This document shows positions 17,214-26,237 of a stretch of 39,177 nt of DNA, one piece after another; position 1 is the first letter of the stretch, and the number at the start of each line of letters is the position of its first letter. The translations under genes were made by a program, and so were the position numbers. This DNA is from Butyrivibrio sp. GTDB lineage: Bacteria; Bacillota; Clostridia; Lachnospirales; Lachnospiraceae. Location: positions 1 to 39,177 of the forward strand of contig NZ_JAGBLU010000132.1 in assembly GCF_017635265.1 (NCBI RefSeq), written 5' to 3'. The notes under the pieces are model-generated. The model was not told where the DNA came from. It did not search any database and was given only the letters and a program-made list of their open reading frames with translations.

Positions 17214-18281
17214 GTGAAAGAAGAATATATTAAAGTTCCCGGTGGGAAAACAGATATTAAATCGCTGACGCTGCAGGAACTTAGCCAGTGCATGAAAGAT
17301 ATGGGCGAGCCTGCATTCAGGGCTAAACAGCTCTATGAGTGGATGCATAAGAAACAGGCCAGAGGCTATGATGACATGACCAATATCTCCAAGGCTCTAA
17401 AAGAAAAATGCATGGAGAATTTTGAATATACATCTCTTAAGGTGGTTGAGGTTTTAGAATCAAAGGTTGATGATACCAGGAAGTTCTTATTTGGACTTTC
17501 CGATGGCAATATAATTGAGAGTGTTTTCATGAAGTATAAATTCGGAGTCAGCGTATGCATATCCTCGCAGGTAGGATGCCGAATGGGATGCAGGTTTTGT
17601 GCCTCCACGCTTGATGGCGTTGTAAGGAACCTTTTACCTTCGGAGATGCTGGATCAGATATATTCAATCTCTGAATACACAGGGCAGAAAATTTCCCGCG
17701 TAGTGGTAATGGGAAGTGGAGAACCACTTGATAATTATGATAACCTTTTGAGATTCATAGATCTTTTGACCAATGAAGACGGGATTAATCTGGGACAGCG
17801 CAATCTGACTGTTTCCACCTGCGGTATTGTTCCAAATATATACAGGCTTGCTGATGAGAATCTGTCTATCAATCTGGCGCTCTCTTTGCATGCTTCCAAC
17901 AATGACAAGAGAAAAGAGCTTATGCCGGTGGCCAATAAGTATAGTCTTGATGAAGTACTTTCTGCCTGCAAAGCCTATTTTGAAAAAACAGGAAGACAGC
18001 TTACATTTGAGTACTCATTGGTTAGCGGTGTAAATGACACAGATGCGGATGCAAAGGAGCTGTCTGAGTTGTTATCAGGCTTTAACTGCGTGGTAAACCT
18101 TATTCCTGTAAACCCAATAAAGGAGAGAAGTTATCAGCCAACTGATAGGACCGGAGCCCTTGCCTTTAAAAATAAACTTGAAAAAAGTCGAATAAATGTT
18201 ACTATTAGAAGAGAAATGGGCAGGGATATTAATGGAGCCTGTGGTCAACTTCGTAGGCGCCATTTGGAGGAGACGAATTAG
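17214..18281 (+). CDS. rlmN: Dual-specificity 23S rRNA/tRNA adenine-C2 methyltransferase RlmN
   Basis: Radical SAM enzyme methylating A2503 of 23S rRNA and A37 of some tRNAs. The cluster motif is C122-RMG-C126-RF-C129. The second reactive cysteine, Cys343 in GACGQLRRR, is at the expected C-terminal place. 355 residues is the normal length. The start is a GTG at 17214, 10 bases after AAGGAAAAA, with no better in-frame ATG before conserved sequence begins. Confidence 0.95.
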   Translation: MKEEYIKVPGGKTDIKSLTLQELSQCMKDMGEPAFRAKQLYEWMHKKQARGYDDMTNISKALKEKCMENFEYTSLKVVEVLESKVDDTRKFLFGLSDGNIIESVFMKYKFGVSVCISSQVGCRMGCRFCASTLDGVVRNLLPSEMLDQIYSISEYTGQKISRVVVMGSGEPLDNYDNLLRFIDLLTNEDGINLGQRNLTVSTCGIVPNIYRLADENLSINLALSLHASNNDKRKELMPVANKYSLDEVLSACKAYFEKTGRQLTFEYSLVSGVNDTDADAKELSELLSGFNCVVNLIPVNPIKERSYQPTDRTGALAFKNKLEKSRINVTIRREMGRDINGACGQLRRRHLEETN

Positions 18282-18331
18282 TTCCTGCTTATTTTCATTT
18301 TGTGAAAAAAGAATTGCTTGGGAGGCAGACT

Positions 18332-19093
18332 TTGCTAAAAACTTTTTCCGTAACGGATATTGGAAAGAAGCGAAAACTAAATCAGGATTATGTGTTTTCT
18401 TCTGACAGAAAAATAGGAAATCTTTCAAATGTGTTTATTGTTGCAGACGGTATGGGTGGTCATAATGCCGGAGATTATGCGTCAAGATTTACAGTAGACA
18501 CGATGGTAGAGGAAATAGAAAAATCTTTTGAACAGAGCCCTGTTAAGATTCTTGAAAATGCAATTAAAACTGCCAATTATAAACTTAGGGAGAAGGCTGC
18601 TGAAAATCCCAGTTTGTTTGGAATGGGAACTACAGTAGTAGCCTGTACTGTACTTGGCAGATACCTTCAGGTTGCAAATGTCGGAGATTCCAGGCTCTAT
18701 GTCATCAACGACACAATCACCCAAATTACCAGAGATCATTCGCTTGTTGAGGAAATGGTCAGGATGGGAGGCATTGACAGAGAGACAGCAAGAACCCATC
18801 TTGATAAAAATATTATAACCAGGGCAATCGGTGCCACGGAGACGGTAGACATCGACTTTTTTAATGTGGAATTAAACCGTGGCGATATTGTGCTAATGTG
18901 TTCTGACGGACTTACCAATATGCTGGAAGATGAAGAAATACGAATGATAGTAAGTGGTCAGAGAGATATTATAGAGAAGGCCCAGAAACTTGTTGTGGCA
19001 GCAAATAACAATGGTGGTAAAGATAATATTGCAGTTATTCTGATAGAACCATTTGCAGAAGAAAAGACACGCGAGGTCGGACTTAATGATTAA
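18332..19093 (+). CDS. prpC: PP2C-type Ser/Thr protein phosphatase (PrpC/Stp)
   Basis: Metal-dependent phosphatase that reverses phosphorylation by the PrkC kinase encoded next to it. PP2C motifs: LNQDYVF, DGMGGHNAGD (metal ligands), GDSRLY, SDGLTNML and GGKDNIAVIL. I start it at TTG 18332, because GGGAGG (18320-18325) sits five to six bases before it and the protein then begins LLKTFSVTDIGKKR as relatives do; a GTG at 18302 is in frame but lacks a ribosome site. About 253 residues. Its end overlaps the start of prkC, so the two are translationally coupled. Confidence 0.93.
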   Translation: MLKTFSVTDIGKKRKLNQDYVFSSDRKIGNLSNVFIVADGMGGHNAGDYASRFTVDTMVEEIEKSFEQSPVKILENAIKTANYKLREKAAENPSLFGMGTTVVACTVLGRYLQVANVGDSRLYVINDTITQITRDHSLVEEMVRMGGIDRETARTHLDKNIITRAIGATETVDIDFFNVELNRGDIVLMCSDGLTNMLEDEEIRMIVSGQRDIIEKAQKLVVAANNNGGKDNIAVILIEPFAEEKTREVGLND

Positions 19094-21125
19094 GATAGGA
19101 ATGATAATCGGCGACCGCTATGAAGTGCTTGAAAAAATAGGCACCGGTGGTATGAGCGATGTATATAAAGCAAAAGATCATAAATTAAACCGTTTGGTTG
19201 CAGTTAAGATTCTCAAACAGGAATTTTCCGAGAATGAGAATTTTGTTTCCAAGTTCCGTGTGGAAGCTCAGTCAACTGCAGGACTCATGCACCCGAATAT
19301 TGTTAATGTGTATGACGTAGGAGACGAGGATGGAGTCAACTACATTGTAATGGAGCTTGTTGATGGCATCACTCTCAAAAAATATATAGAGAAAAAGGCG
19401 CGTCTTTCCGTTAAGGAAGCTGTCAGCATAGCTATTCAGGTGGCGATGGGACTTGAGGCAGCTCATAATAACAATATTATCCACAGGGATATTAAGCCTC
19501 AGAACATCATGATTTCCAAGGACGGTAAGGTTAAAGTTACAGACTTTGGTATAGCCAAGGCCGCAACCAGTAATACAATTACCTCCAATGTAATGGGATC
19601 TGTTCATTATACTTCACCTGAACAGGCAAGAGGAGGCTACAGTGATGCCAAGAGTGATATCTATTCACTTGGTATAACGCTTTTTGAGATGTTAACCGGA
19701 AGAGTTCCTTTTAACGGAGACACTACAGTAGCCATTGCGATCAAGCATATTCAGGAGGATCTTCCAAGTCCTGCAGATTACAATGATGATATTCCCATAA
19801 GTGTTGAAAAGATTGTTCTTAAGTGTTGCCAGAAGAGCCCTGACAGAAGATACCAGAGCGCTGCTGAACTCATTACAGATCTTAAAAAATCGCTTATTAC
19901 ACCGGACAAGGACTTTGTATCTTTGGTTGATCCGGATGAAGAGGGTGCAACAAGGATTGCTACCGATGAGGAAAGCAAAGCAGTTAAGAGTGAGAACAGA
20001 TTTTCAGATACAGAGCAAATGCGTCTTAATCGGGATTCTGTAAGAGAATACGATGGCAAGGATTACGACGATTACGACAGAGATAAAAAGAAATCCCACA
20101 GGGATTATGATGATTTTGATGATGATTATTACTACGAAGATAGAAGAAAACGTTCATCTCAGAAAAATGGCGGGCAGGAAAGCAGCCGAATAGAGAAGAT
20201 GACTGTTATTATGGCAATTGTATCTGCCATTCTTATCGGATTCATAGTGATAGTGCTTGTTGGAAGAAGTATTGGAGTTTTTGGGGACGCTGATGCTTCA
20301 GAAGGCTCCAGTGATTCTTCTGTCGGTGCATCATCAGGAGCATCTGTTTCAGAAACAGCAGATGGCATTGCAATACCTGATGTTGTGGGGAAAACATATG
20401 CTGAAGCTAAGTCAATCCTTGATGAAAAGGGCTTCAATGTAGAAAAGGCTGAAGATTCTTCAAATACAGCTGTAAAGGATACAGTAGTATCAATAAGCCC
20501 GGCAGCAGGTCAGCGTGCTGAGGCTGGTACTACTATTACTGTATATGTGAGCAATGGCTCCAATTACAGTGCAAGTGCTGCAACAACGGATGTTTCTGTG
20601 GCAAAGGCTGATGGTCAGGTCACAGTTCCTAACATTATCGGAATGACTTCCGAAGAGGCTGTTATAACGCTTGTGGAGGCAGGACTTCAGGGAGGCACAA
20701 TAGTAGAAACCAACAACGAGGATTCTAATCTTACAGGTCTTATCTGTGCTCAAAGCATTGCTTTTGGTACATCAGTATCTGAAGGAACTGTTATCAACAT
20801 GGAACTTTCTATTGGACCTGCAAGTGTGACATATAGCTACAATGCCGATATTTCAGCACCAACTGAGGGTGAAAACTATACTTATGGGATTCCTGTAAAG
20901 GTTACGCTTGTTACATCTGATGGAACAACTCTTCTTAGTACAACTACATCAGATTTCCCTGTGCAGGGTACTTACAAGGGCATTACTTCACCAACAGGAA
21001 CCATTACATTTGTTTATACTGCAACTACTCCAACCACAACCAATGCCGAGACAGGTGAGACCACAGGTGGAGAGAGCGTAGAATATACTGTAACAAGAGC
21101 TGTTACCTTCAATCAGGAGAGCTGA
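19086..21125 (+). CDS. prkC: Membrane Ser/Thr protein kinase with PASTA domains (PrkC/Stk1)
   Basis: Senses peptidoglycan fragments or lipid II outside and phosphorylates growth and wall proteins inside. Parts in order: Hanks-type kinase (residues about 9-270) with IGTGGMSDVYKAKD, lysine K41 in VAVKIL, HRDIKPQN (133-140) and DFG (153-155); an acidic Tyr/Asp/Arg-rich linker (about 300-370); one membrane helix (372-395); PASTA 1 from residue 430 (IPDVVGKT) and PASTA 2 from 512 (VTVPNIIG); then a Thr/Ser-rich extracellular tail of about 100 residues. Only two PASTA units are clear; relatives often have three or more. The ATG at 19086 overlaps the prpC stop by 8 bases; ATG 19101 is an alternative. 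Confidence 0.94.
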   Translation: MIKIGMIIGDRYEVLEKIGTGGMSDVYKAKDHKLNRLVAVKILKQEFSENENFVSKFRVEAQSTAGLMHPNIVNVYDVGDEDGVNYIVMELVDGITLKKYIEKKARLSVKEAVSIAIQVAMGLEAAHNNNIIHRDIKPQNIMISKDGKVKVTDFGIAKAATSNTITSNVMGSVHYTSPEQARGGYSDAKSDIYSLGITLFEMLTGRVPFNGDTTVAIAIKHIQEDLPSPADYNDDIPISVEKIVLKCCQKSPDRRYQSAAELITDLKKSLITPDKDFVSLVDPDEEGATRIATDEESKAVKSENRFSDTEQMRLNRDSVREYDGKDYDDYDRDKKKSHRDYDDFDDDYYYEDRRKRSSQKNGGQESSRIEKMTVIMAIVSAILIGFIVIVLVGRSIGVFGDADASEGSSDSSVGASSGASVSETADGIAIPDVVGKTYAEAKSILDEKGFNVEKAEDSSNTAVKDTVVSISPAAGQRAEAGTTITVYVSNGSNYSASAATTDVSVAKADGQVTVPNIIGMTSEEAVITLVEAGLQGGTIVETNNEDSNLTGLICAQSIAFGTSVSEGTVINMELSIGPASVTYSYNADISAPTEGENYTYGIPVKVTLVTSDGTTLLSTTTSDFPVQGTYKGITSPTGTITFVYTATTPTTTNAETGETTGGESVEYTVTRAVTFNQES

Positions 21126-21131
21126 TATTTA

Positions 21132-22052
21132 ATGCGTGGTAAGATACTAAAAGGAATTGCCGGCTTTTATTACATAGAAACCAGTGATGAGAAAATCTAT
21201 GAATGTAAAGCAAAGGGCATTTTCCGCAAAGACAATATTAAACCCCTTGTAGGTGATGATGCCATTATAGACATCATTGATGAGGAAAAGCGGTTAGGAA
21301 ATATAACCGGGATTCTTCCCAGAAAGAGTGGGCTTCTTAGACCGCCTGTTGCCAATGTGGATCAGGCGGTTATTTTGTTTGCTATTGTTAAGCCTAATCC
21401 AAGCTTTAATTTGCTGGACAGATTTCTTATTATGATGAGAGGACAGAACCTTCCTGTCATTATATGCTTCAACAAGCAGGATATAGCAACTAAAGAGGAA
21501 CAGGAGGAGCTTACAAAGGCTTATGAAAAGTGTGGATATAAAGTCCTGTTCATAAGTGTAAAAGAGGAGAAAGGCCTTGATGCCTTAAAGGAACTGTTAA
21601 AGGGAAAGACAACTGCCCTTGCAGGACCAAGCGGAGTCGGAAAGTCTTCTCTTTTAAATAAACTTGTTCCTGATGCGGATATGCAGATAGGAGAGCTCAG
21701 CAAAAAAATAGAGAGAGGAAAGAACACGACAAGGCATTCCGAACTCTTTTTTGTAAAGGAACTCTCTGACGGGGATAGCTTTAATACGTTTGTAATTGAT
21801 ACACCAGGGTTTACCAGCCTTGAGCTGCGTGATGTAACCAAGGATAATCTTATGGAATACTATCCTGAGTTTGAAGAGTACGAGCCGGATTGCAGGTTTG
21901 GTGGCTGCTCTCATATTGCAGAACCTGACTGCGGTGTTAAAAAAGCCCTTGAAGAGGGTAAGATATCAAAAGTAAGATACGAAAATTATAAGGTTTTGTA
22001 TGAGGAACTAAAAAATGCAAGGCCCGATTACAGCAAAAAAACGAGAAGATGA
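21132..22052 (+). CDS. rsgA: Small ribosomal subunit assembly GTPase RsgA
   Basis: Circularly permuted GTPase that checks late maturation of the 30S subunit. N-terminal OB domain, then G4 NKQD (114-117) ahead of G1 GPSGVGKSS (165-173) and G3 DTPGFTS, the permuted order that identifies the family. A C-terminal zinc knuckle is seen as CRFGGCSHIAEPDC. 306 residues, normal. It starts six bases after prkC ends, so it belongs to the same operon. Confidence 0.95.
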   Translation: MRGKILKGIAGFYYIETSDEKIYECKAKGIFRKDNIKPLVGDDAIIDIIDEEKRLGNITGILPRKSGLLRPPVANVDQAVILFAIVKPNPSFNLLDRFLIMMRGQNLPVIICFNKQDIATKEEQEELTKAYEKCGYKVLFISVKEEKGLDALKELLKGKTTALAGPSGVGKSSLLNKLVPDADMQIGELSKKIERGKNTTRHSELFFVKELSDGDSFNTFVIDTPGFTSLELRDVTKDNLMEYYPEFEEYEPDCRFGGCSHIAEPDCGVKKALEEGKISKVRYENYKVLYEELKNARPDYSKKTRR

Positions 22053-22077
22053 ACAAAAAACTTAAAGGTGGAGATAT

Positions 22078-22653
22078 ATGAAAATATACGTTACCAGACA
22101 TGGACAGACCGACTACAACGCACAGAGCAGGATGCAGGGAAGAATTGACATTCCGCTAAATGAAAGAGGAAAAGAACAGGCAGGGATCACAAGAAAAAAA
22201 ATCGGGGATGTAAAGTTTGATGCTGTATATAGCAGCCCTCTTATCAGAGCTGTTGAGACAGCAACCATTGTAGGAAATGTTTCCGAAAATCAAATTATTA
22301 AAGATGATAGAATACTTGAGGCAAACTTCGGAAGATATGAAGGAATCGCTTATCACAAGGTTGGACTTCCTATGACAGGATATTGGGGATTTCCGGAGAT
22401 TTTCCCGGCACCTCCGGGAGTTGAAACTATTCCGGAGATGATAAGAAGAACAAGTTCTTTTTTGTCTGAACTTGAGAAAAAAGATTATGAAAATGTACTT
22501 GTGGTTTGTCATGGAGGAATTATAAGAGTGCTGCGAGGCTATCTTGAGGATGTCAGAAGAGGCTTTATATGGAGACCTCGTCCAAAGAACTGCGAGATAT
22601 TTGTATATGAATCAATTGATGGGAAACACAGATTAGTCGATGATATAAAATGA
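22078..22653 (+). CDS. Histidine phosphatase family protein (phosphoglycerate-mutase-like)
   Basis: A 191-residue cytoplasmic protein of the histidine phosphatase superfamily. The phosphorylated His8 is in TRHGQTDYN, with MQGRIDIPLNERG and YSSPLIRAVETA following; the second His is in VVCHGGIIRVL. These enzymes hydrolyse sugar or nucleotide phosphates; the substrate cannot be fixed. It directly follows rsgA where rpe and thiN are found in many relatives. GGTGGAG precedes the ATG. Confidence 0.88.
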   Translation: MKIYVTRHGQTDYNAQSRMQGRIDIPLNERGKEQAGITRKKIGDVKFDAVYSSPLIRAVETATIVGNVSENQIIKDDRILEANFGRYEGIAYHKVGLPMTGYWGFPEIFPAPPGVETIPEMIRRTSSFLSELEKKDYENVLVVCHGGIIRVLRGYLEDVRRGFIWRPRPKNCEIFVYESIDGKHRLVDDIK

Positions 22654-22747
22654 TATTTTACAGGATTGTGGAGTGCAAAGTACGAAATAATAAAAAAGAT
22701 TTTAAGCCGGTGTCAGCACATAAGAGGCGTATACAAGGAGGATAGTC

Positions 22748-23902
22748 ATGGTCATTGCAAATGGTAAGGTTTTTAAAGATAATGCAGGATTTGATGAATG
22801 TAATGTTTTTGTAAGCGGTGAAAAGATTGACAGATTATCAGAGGATAGTGCCGCAGATAATGAAGATTTCCTTGATGCCTCAGGTTGCTTTGTGATACCG
22901 GGGCTTATAGATCTTCATTTTCACGGGGCTGTTGGCGAAGATGTTTGCGACGGCACAATCGAGGGATTAAAAAGGATTTCTGAATATGAGCTCAAAAACG
23001 GGATTACTTCCATTTGTCCGGCTATGATGACTTTGCCTGAAGATGAACTTATAAAAGATATAGAAGTCGGGAAAACCTTTAGGGACGGAGAGGGCAAGGA
23101 TTTTAGCTGCTTTGCGCAGCTCCTTGGCTTTAATATGGAAGGCCCCTTTATCAGTCCTGTAAAAAAAGGAGCCCAGAATGAGGAATATATAAAAAAAGCT
23201 GATGCAGAGCTTGCAGAGAAATTCATTGAAGCAGGAGACGGCCTTGTAAAGATAATAGGTCTTGCACCGGAAGAGTCTCCCAATTATGAGAGCTATATTG
23301 ATGCTGTTAAAGACAAGGTTATTATTTCGTTGGCACACACTGACTCTGATTATGAAACAGCTATGAATGCTATAAAGCATGGAGCCAGTCATGTGGTGCA
23401 TCTGTACAATGCAATGACAGGTCTGACCCATAGGGCGCCCGGAGTAGTGGGAGCTGCCTTTGACAGCAAAAAGGTTACCTGCGAGATAATCTGTGACGGC
23501 ATACATATTGCACCTGCAGCGGTTAGAATAGCATTTAATGAAGCAGGAGCTGACAGGATGATTCTTATCAGCGATAGTATGAGAGCTACCGGTCTTGAGG
23601 ATGGAATATATTCTTTAGGCGGTCTTGATGTTGAGAAAAAAGGAAGCCTTTGTACTCTGAAAGGGACAGATACAATTGCCGGCTCTGCGACCAATCTTTT
23701 TGACTGTATGGTAAATTGTCATAAAAACATGGGGATTGCACTTGAGGTGGCAATAGGAGCTGCCACATACAATCCTGCAAAGGTTCTTGGAGTAAGTGAC
23801 AACCTTGGAAGCATTTCAGAGGGGAAACAGGCGGATTTATTAGTGCTTGATAAGGATTTAAAGCTTATTCATGTAATTAAAAAGGGAAAGCTGATATATT
23901 AA
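22748..23902 (+). CDS. nagA: N-acetylglucosamine-6-phosphate deacetylase
   Basis: Amidohydrolase-fold enzyme releasing acetate from GlcNAc-6-P in amino-sugar and wall recycling. Seen: LIDLHFHGAVGEDVCDG (metal-binding start of the barrel), NMEGPFISPVKKGA, HLYNAMTGLTHRAPG with metal/substrate His, and the catalytic Asp region ISDSMRATGL. The C-terminal barrel strand GSISEGKQADLLVLD is typical. 384 residues, normal. No nagB or regulator is adjacent. GGAGGA precedes the start. Confidence 0.93.
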   Translation: MVIANGKVFKDNAGFDECNVFVSGEKIDRLSEDSAADNEDFLDASGCFVIPGLIDLHFHGAVGEDVCDGTIEGLKRISEYELKNGITSICPAMMTLPEDELIKDIEVGKTFRDGEGKDFSCFAQLLGFNMEGPFISPVKKGAQNEEYIKKADAELAEKFIEAGDGLVKIIGLAPEESPNYESYIDAVKDKVIISLAHTDSDYETAMNAIKHGASHVVHLYNAMTGLTHRAPGVVGAAFDSKKVTCEIICDGIHIAPAAVRIAFNEAGADRMILISDSMRATGLEDGIYSLGGLDVEKKGSLCTLKGTDTIAGSATNLFDCMVNCHKNMGIALEVAIGAATYNPAKVLGVSDNLGSISEGKQADLLVLDKDLKLIHVIKKGKLIY

Positions 23903-23989
23903 AAATGCTGCTGATATTGTAATAGTATTTTCACGTATATTGTGATATTATGTAAATCTGTGCGAAAAACAATTTAGGGGTTTAAAGCG

Positions 23990-25360
23990 ATGAAAGAACG
24001 TGAAAATTTGGGGAGCAGATTGGGATTTATACTTCTGTCCGCCGGATGTGCAATAGGCATTGGAAATGTGTGGCGATTCCCATATATGGTTGGAGAAAAT
24101 GGCGGAGGAATATTTGTTTTATTCTATGTGTTGTTTTTATTGATCCTTGGAGTGCCGATCATGACTATGGAGTACTCCATGGGAAGAGCTTCCAGAAAGA
24201 GTATAATGCCGGCCTACAAAATGCTTGAAAAAACAGGAACCAAATGGCATTTGGTGGGATATATGGCTATGGCAGGCAATTACATCCTGCTTATGTTTTA
24301 TTCGGTAGTTTCCGGATGGATGCTCAGATACTTTGTTTTAATGGTGACAGGTGGCTTTGATAAGGCTTCTACAAGCGATGTAAAGAGCATCTATCAGAGC
24401 ATGATGGATAATCCTCTTGTAATGATATTCTACATGGTGATCACTATGGTCATTACAGTAATTGTATGCTCGCTGGGACTACAGAACGGCGTGGAGAAGG
24501 TTACCAAAATAATGATGATAGCACTTATTTGTATCATGATTGTTTTGGGAATCAATTCAATTGTTCTTCCGGGGGCAAGTGAAGGAATATCTTTTTATCT
24601 AAAGCCCAATATGGACAATGTCAGAAATGTAGGAATCGGAAAAGTTTTATATGCTGCACTGAATCAGAGCTTTTTTACACTCAGCCTTGGAATAGGCAGT
24701 ATGGAAATTTTTGGCAGCTACATTGCCAAGGAAAGAAGTCTTGCCGGTGAAGCGATACTTGTTGCGGGACTTGACACTTTTGTAGCTGTAGTAGCAGGCT
24801 TTATTACTATTCCGGCATGCTTTGCCTATGGGGTTGCACCTGACAGCGGACCAAGTCTTATATTTCTTACTCTGCCCAACGTGTTTGTATCTCTTCCGGC
24901 AGGAAGGATATGGGGGAGCCTGTTCTTTTTATTTATGTACTTTGCGGCACTTTCAACTATGATTGGTGTTTTTGAAAATGATGTTAGTTTTCTCATTGAT
25001 ATACATGGTATGCACAGGAAAAAAGCTTCCATGATAGCAGGGATTATCATAACAGTCGGCTCCATACCATGTGCACTTGGATTTAATGTGTGGAAGTCTT
25101 TCCAACCTTTAAAGGCAGGAAATACTATTATGGATCTGGAGGATTTCATACTCAGCAATCTGATGCTTCCGATAGGGGCGCTTATATGTTGTATATTCTG
25201 TACCACAAAATACGGTTGGGGATTTGATAACTATATCAATGAAGTAAACAACGGAGAAGGACTTAAAGTAAGCAGAAAACTCAGCTGGTACTTCAAGTAT
25301 GTTCTTCCGATAGTAATCGGCTTTCTCGTGATTTATGGTCTGATCACATACTTTTCGTGA
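23990..25360 (+). CDS. Sodium-dependent transporter, NSS/SNF family
   Basis: LeuT-fold symporter bringing in an amino acid or related solute with Na+. The first membrane helix GCAIGIGNVWRFPYMVGENG carries the sodium/substrate-binding unwound motif of the family and is followed by about ten more hydrophobic segments in 456 residues. ALNQSFFTLSLGIGSM matches the TM6-like substrate region. Substrate not assignable. It stands alone; the next 880 bases hold the giant palindrome. Confidence 0.92.
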   Translation: MKERENLGSRLGFILLSAGCAIGIGNVWRFPYMVGENGGGIFVLFYVLFLLILGVPIMTMEYSMGRASRKSIMPAYKMLEKTGTKWHLVGYMAMAGNYILLMFYSVVSGWMLRYFVLMVTGGFDKASTSDVKSIYQSMMDNPLVMIFYMVITMVITVIVCSLGLQNGVEKVTKIMMIALICIMIVLGINSIVLPGASEGISFYLKPNMDNVRNVGIGKVLYAALNQSFFTLSLGIGSMEIFGSYIAKERSLAGEAILVAGLDTFVAVVAGFITIPACFAYGVAPDSGPSLIFLTLPNVFVSLPAGRIWGSLFFLFMYFAALSTMIGVFENDVSFLIDIHGMHRKKASMIAGIIITVGSIPCALGFNVWKSFQPLKAGNTIMDLEDFILSNLMLPIGALICCIFCTTKYGWGFDNYINEVNNGEGLKVSRKLSWYFKYVLPIVIGFLVIYGLITYFS

Positions 25361-25371
25361 CAACTAGTAGA

Positions 25372-26068
25372 GCCTGATTTTCTTTCGGCACCCGTCCCCA
25401 AACTCCCAACTTACCGCTGCGGGGGCGATGCCATATGTGCTTTTTTCTTATCGTTTCGCGTTTTGGTGTTCATGGCATTTAATTTTCTTAATTTTAATCC
25501 TATGTCACAAAACTCGTATTCAAGCGTTTTGTACCCTTGTGCGCAGGGCAGTTTTGGCTTTGCTGATTTCGCGAAAATGCCATTTTTCTTGTGCTCATAG
25601 GCAGCTTTGTCAGCGCATGCGGAAACGATTGTCTGAGCAGGACAAAAATACAGATAAATCAGTCTTGCCCACTTTGTGGGCATATAGGCAGAAATAAAGA
25701 GGCTTTCTTCCAAGCTTTTATAAGTTTGGAAAAAGCCTCTTTTTCTGCCATAGGTGCGTAGCACCCAGACCGATTTATCTGCATTTTTGCCCTGCGAGTT
25801 TTCGTTAAAGCATGCGCATTAAAGAAAAGCTGCATGAGCACATAGAAAAGTTTCATTTTCGTGCCTGAAGCAAAACGAAACTGCCCTGCGCACAAGGGCA
25901 TAAAACGCTTGAATACTCAAACATGTTGCGACAAAGCAGGATTAAAATCAAGAAAATTTAACGCTCATGGACACTTCAAAACGCTCTTAGACGCGAAAAA
26001 AGCACATATGGCATCGCCCCCGCAGCGGTAAGTTGGGAGTTTGGGAAGAAAATGAAAGAAAATCAGGC
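25372..26068. repeat. Giant imperfect palindrome (about 345-bp arms)
   Basis: The whole gene-free stretch between the NSS transporter and the EAL gene is one inverted repeat centred near 25720. The outer ends match for 15 bp (25372-25386 with 26054-26068). Inside these, 25397-25447 is the exact reverse complement of 25995-26045, a perfect 51-bp match. The arms then align imperfectly to the centre, with conserved blocks such as AAGCGTTTT, CCCTTGTGCGCAGGGCAGTTT, GCGCATGC and CAGATAAATC. The centre is a 16-17-bp hairpin. Small ORFs occur in the arms but lack ribosome sites. It could be a dispersed repeat, an inverted pair of one element, or the gene for a long structured RNA. Confidence 0.85.
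25697..25745. terminator. Central hairpin of the palindrome, bidirectional terminator-like
   Basis: AAGAGGCTTTCTTCCAA (25697-25713) pairs with TTTGGAAAAAGCCTCTT (about 25725-25741) and T runs follow on both strands (TTTTT 25740-25744 on +). It could end transcription of the NSS transporter gene and block readthrough into the EAL gene. Confidence 0.6.
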
Positions 26069-26151
26069 TTTGGATTTGTATAAAAGATGTTAAGGCAATA
26101 GAGGCACACTTGGTAAACTAAATAACATGCATAAGTGTTCTGAATATGGAA

Positions 26152-26181
26152 TTGTGCTCTCAAAAGTGGTATCATTATAAT
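26152..26181 (+). promoter_or_regulatory. Promoter of the EAL-domain gene
   Basis: TTGTGC (26152-26157) and a perfect TATAAT (26176-26181) with 18-bp spacing, 57 bases before the start codon and just outside the palindrome. Confidence 0.6.
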
Positions 26182-26237
26182 GGGTTTGAAATCTGCGTAA
26201 TAGCATTCCAAATATCAGTATTTTCAGGAGATATTTT

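Noticed and set aside
25411-25901. Three open frames of 80-117 codons inside the palindrome (two minus, one plus).
   Set aside because: They follow from the mirrored sequence, lack ribosome sites, and show no protein-like pattern; the DNA symmetry explains the stretch better.
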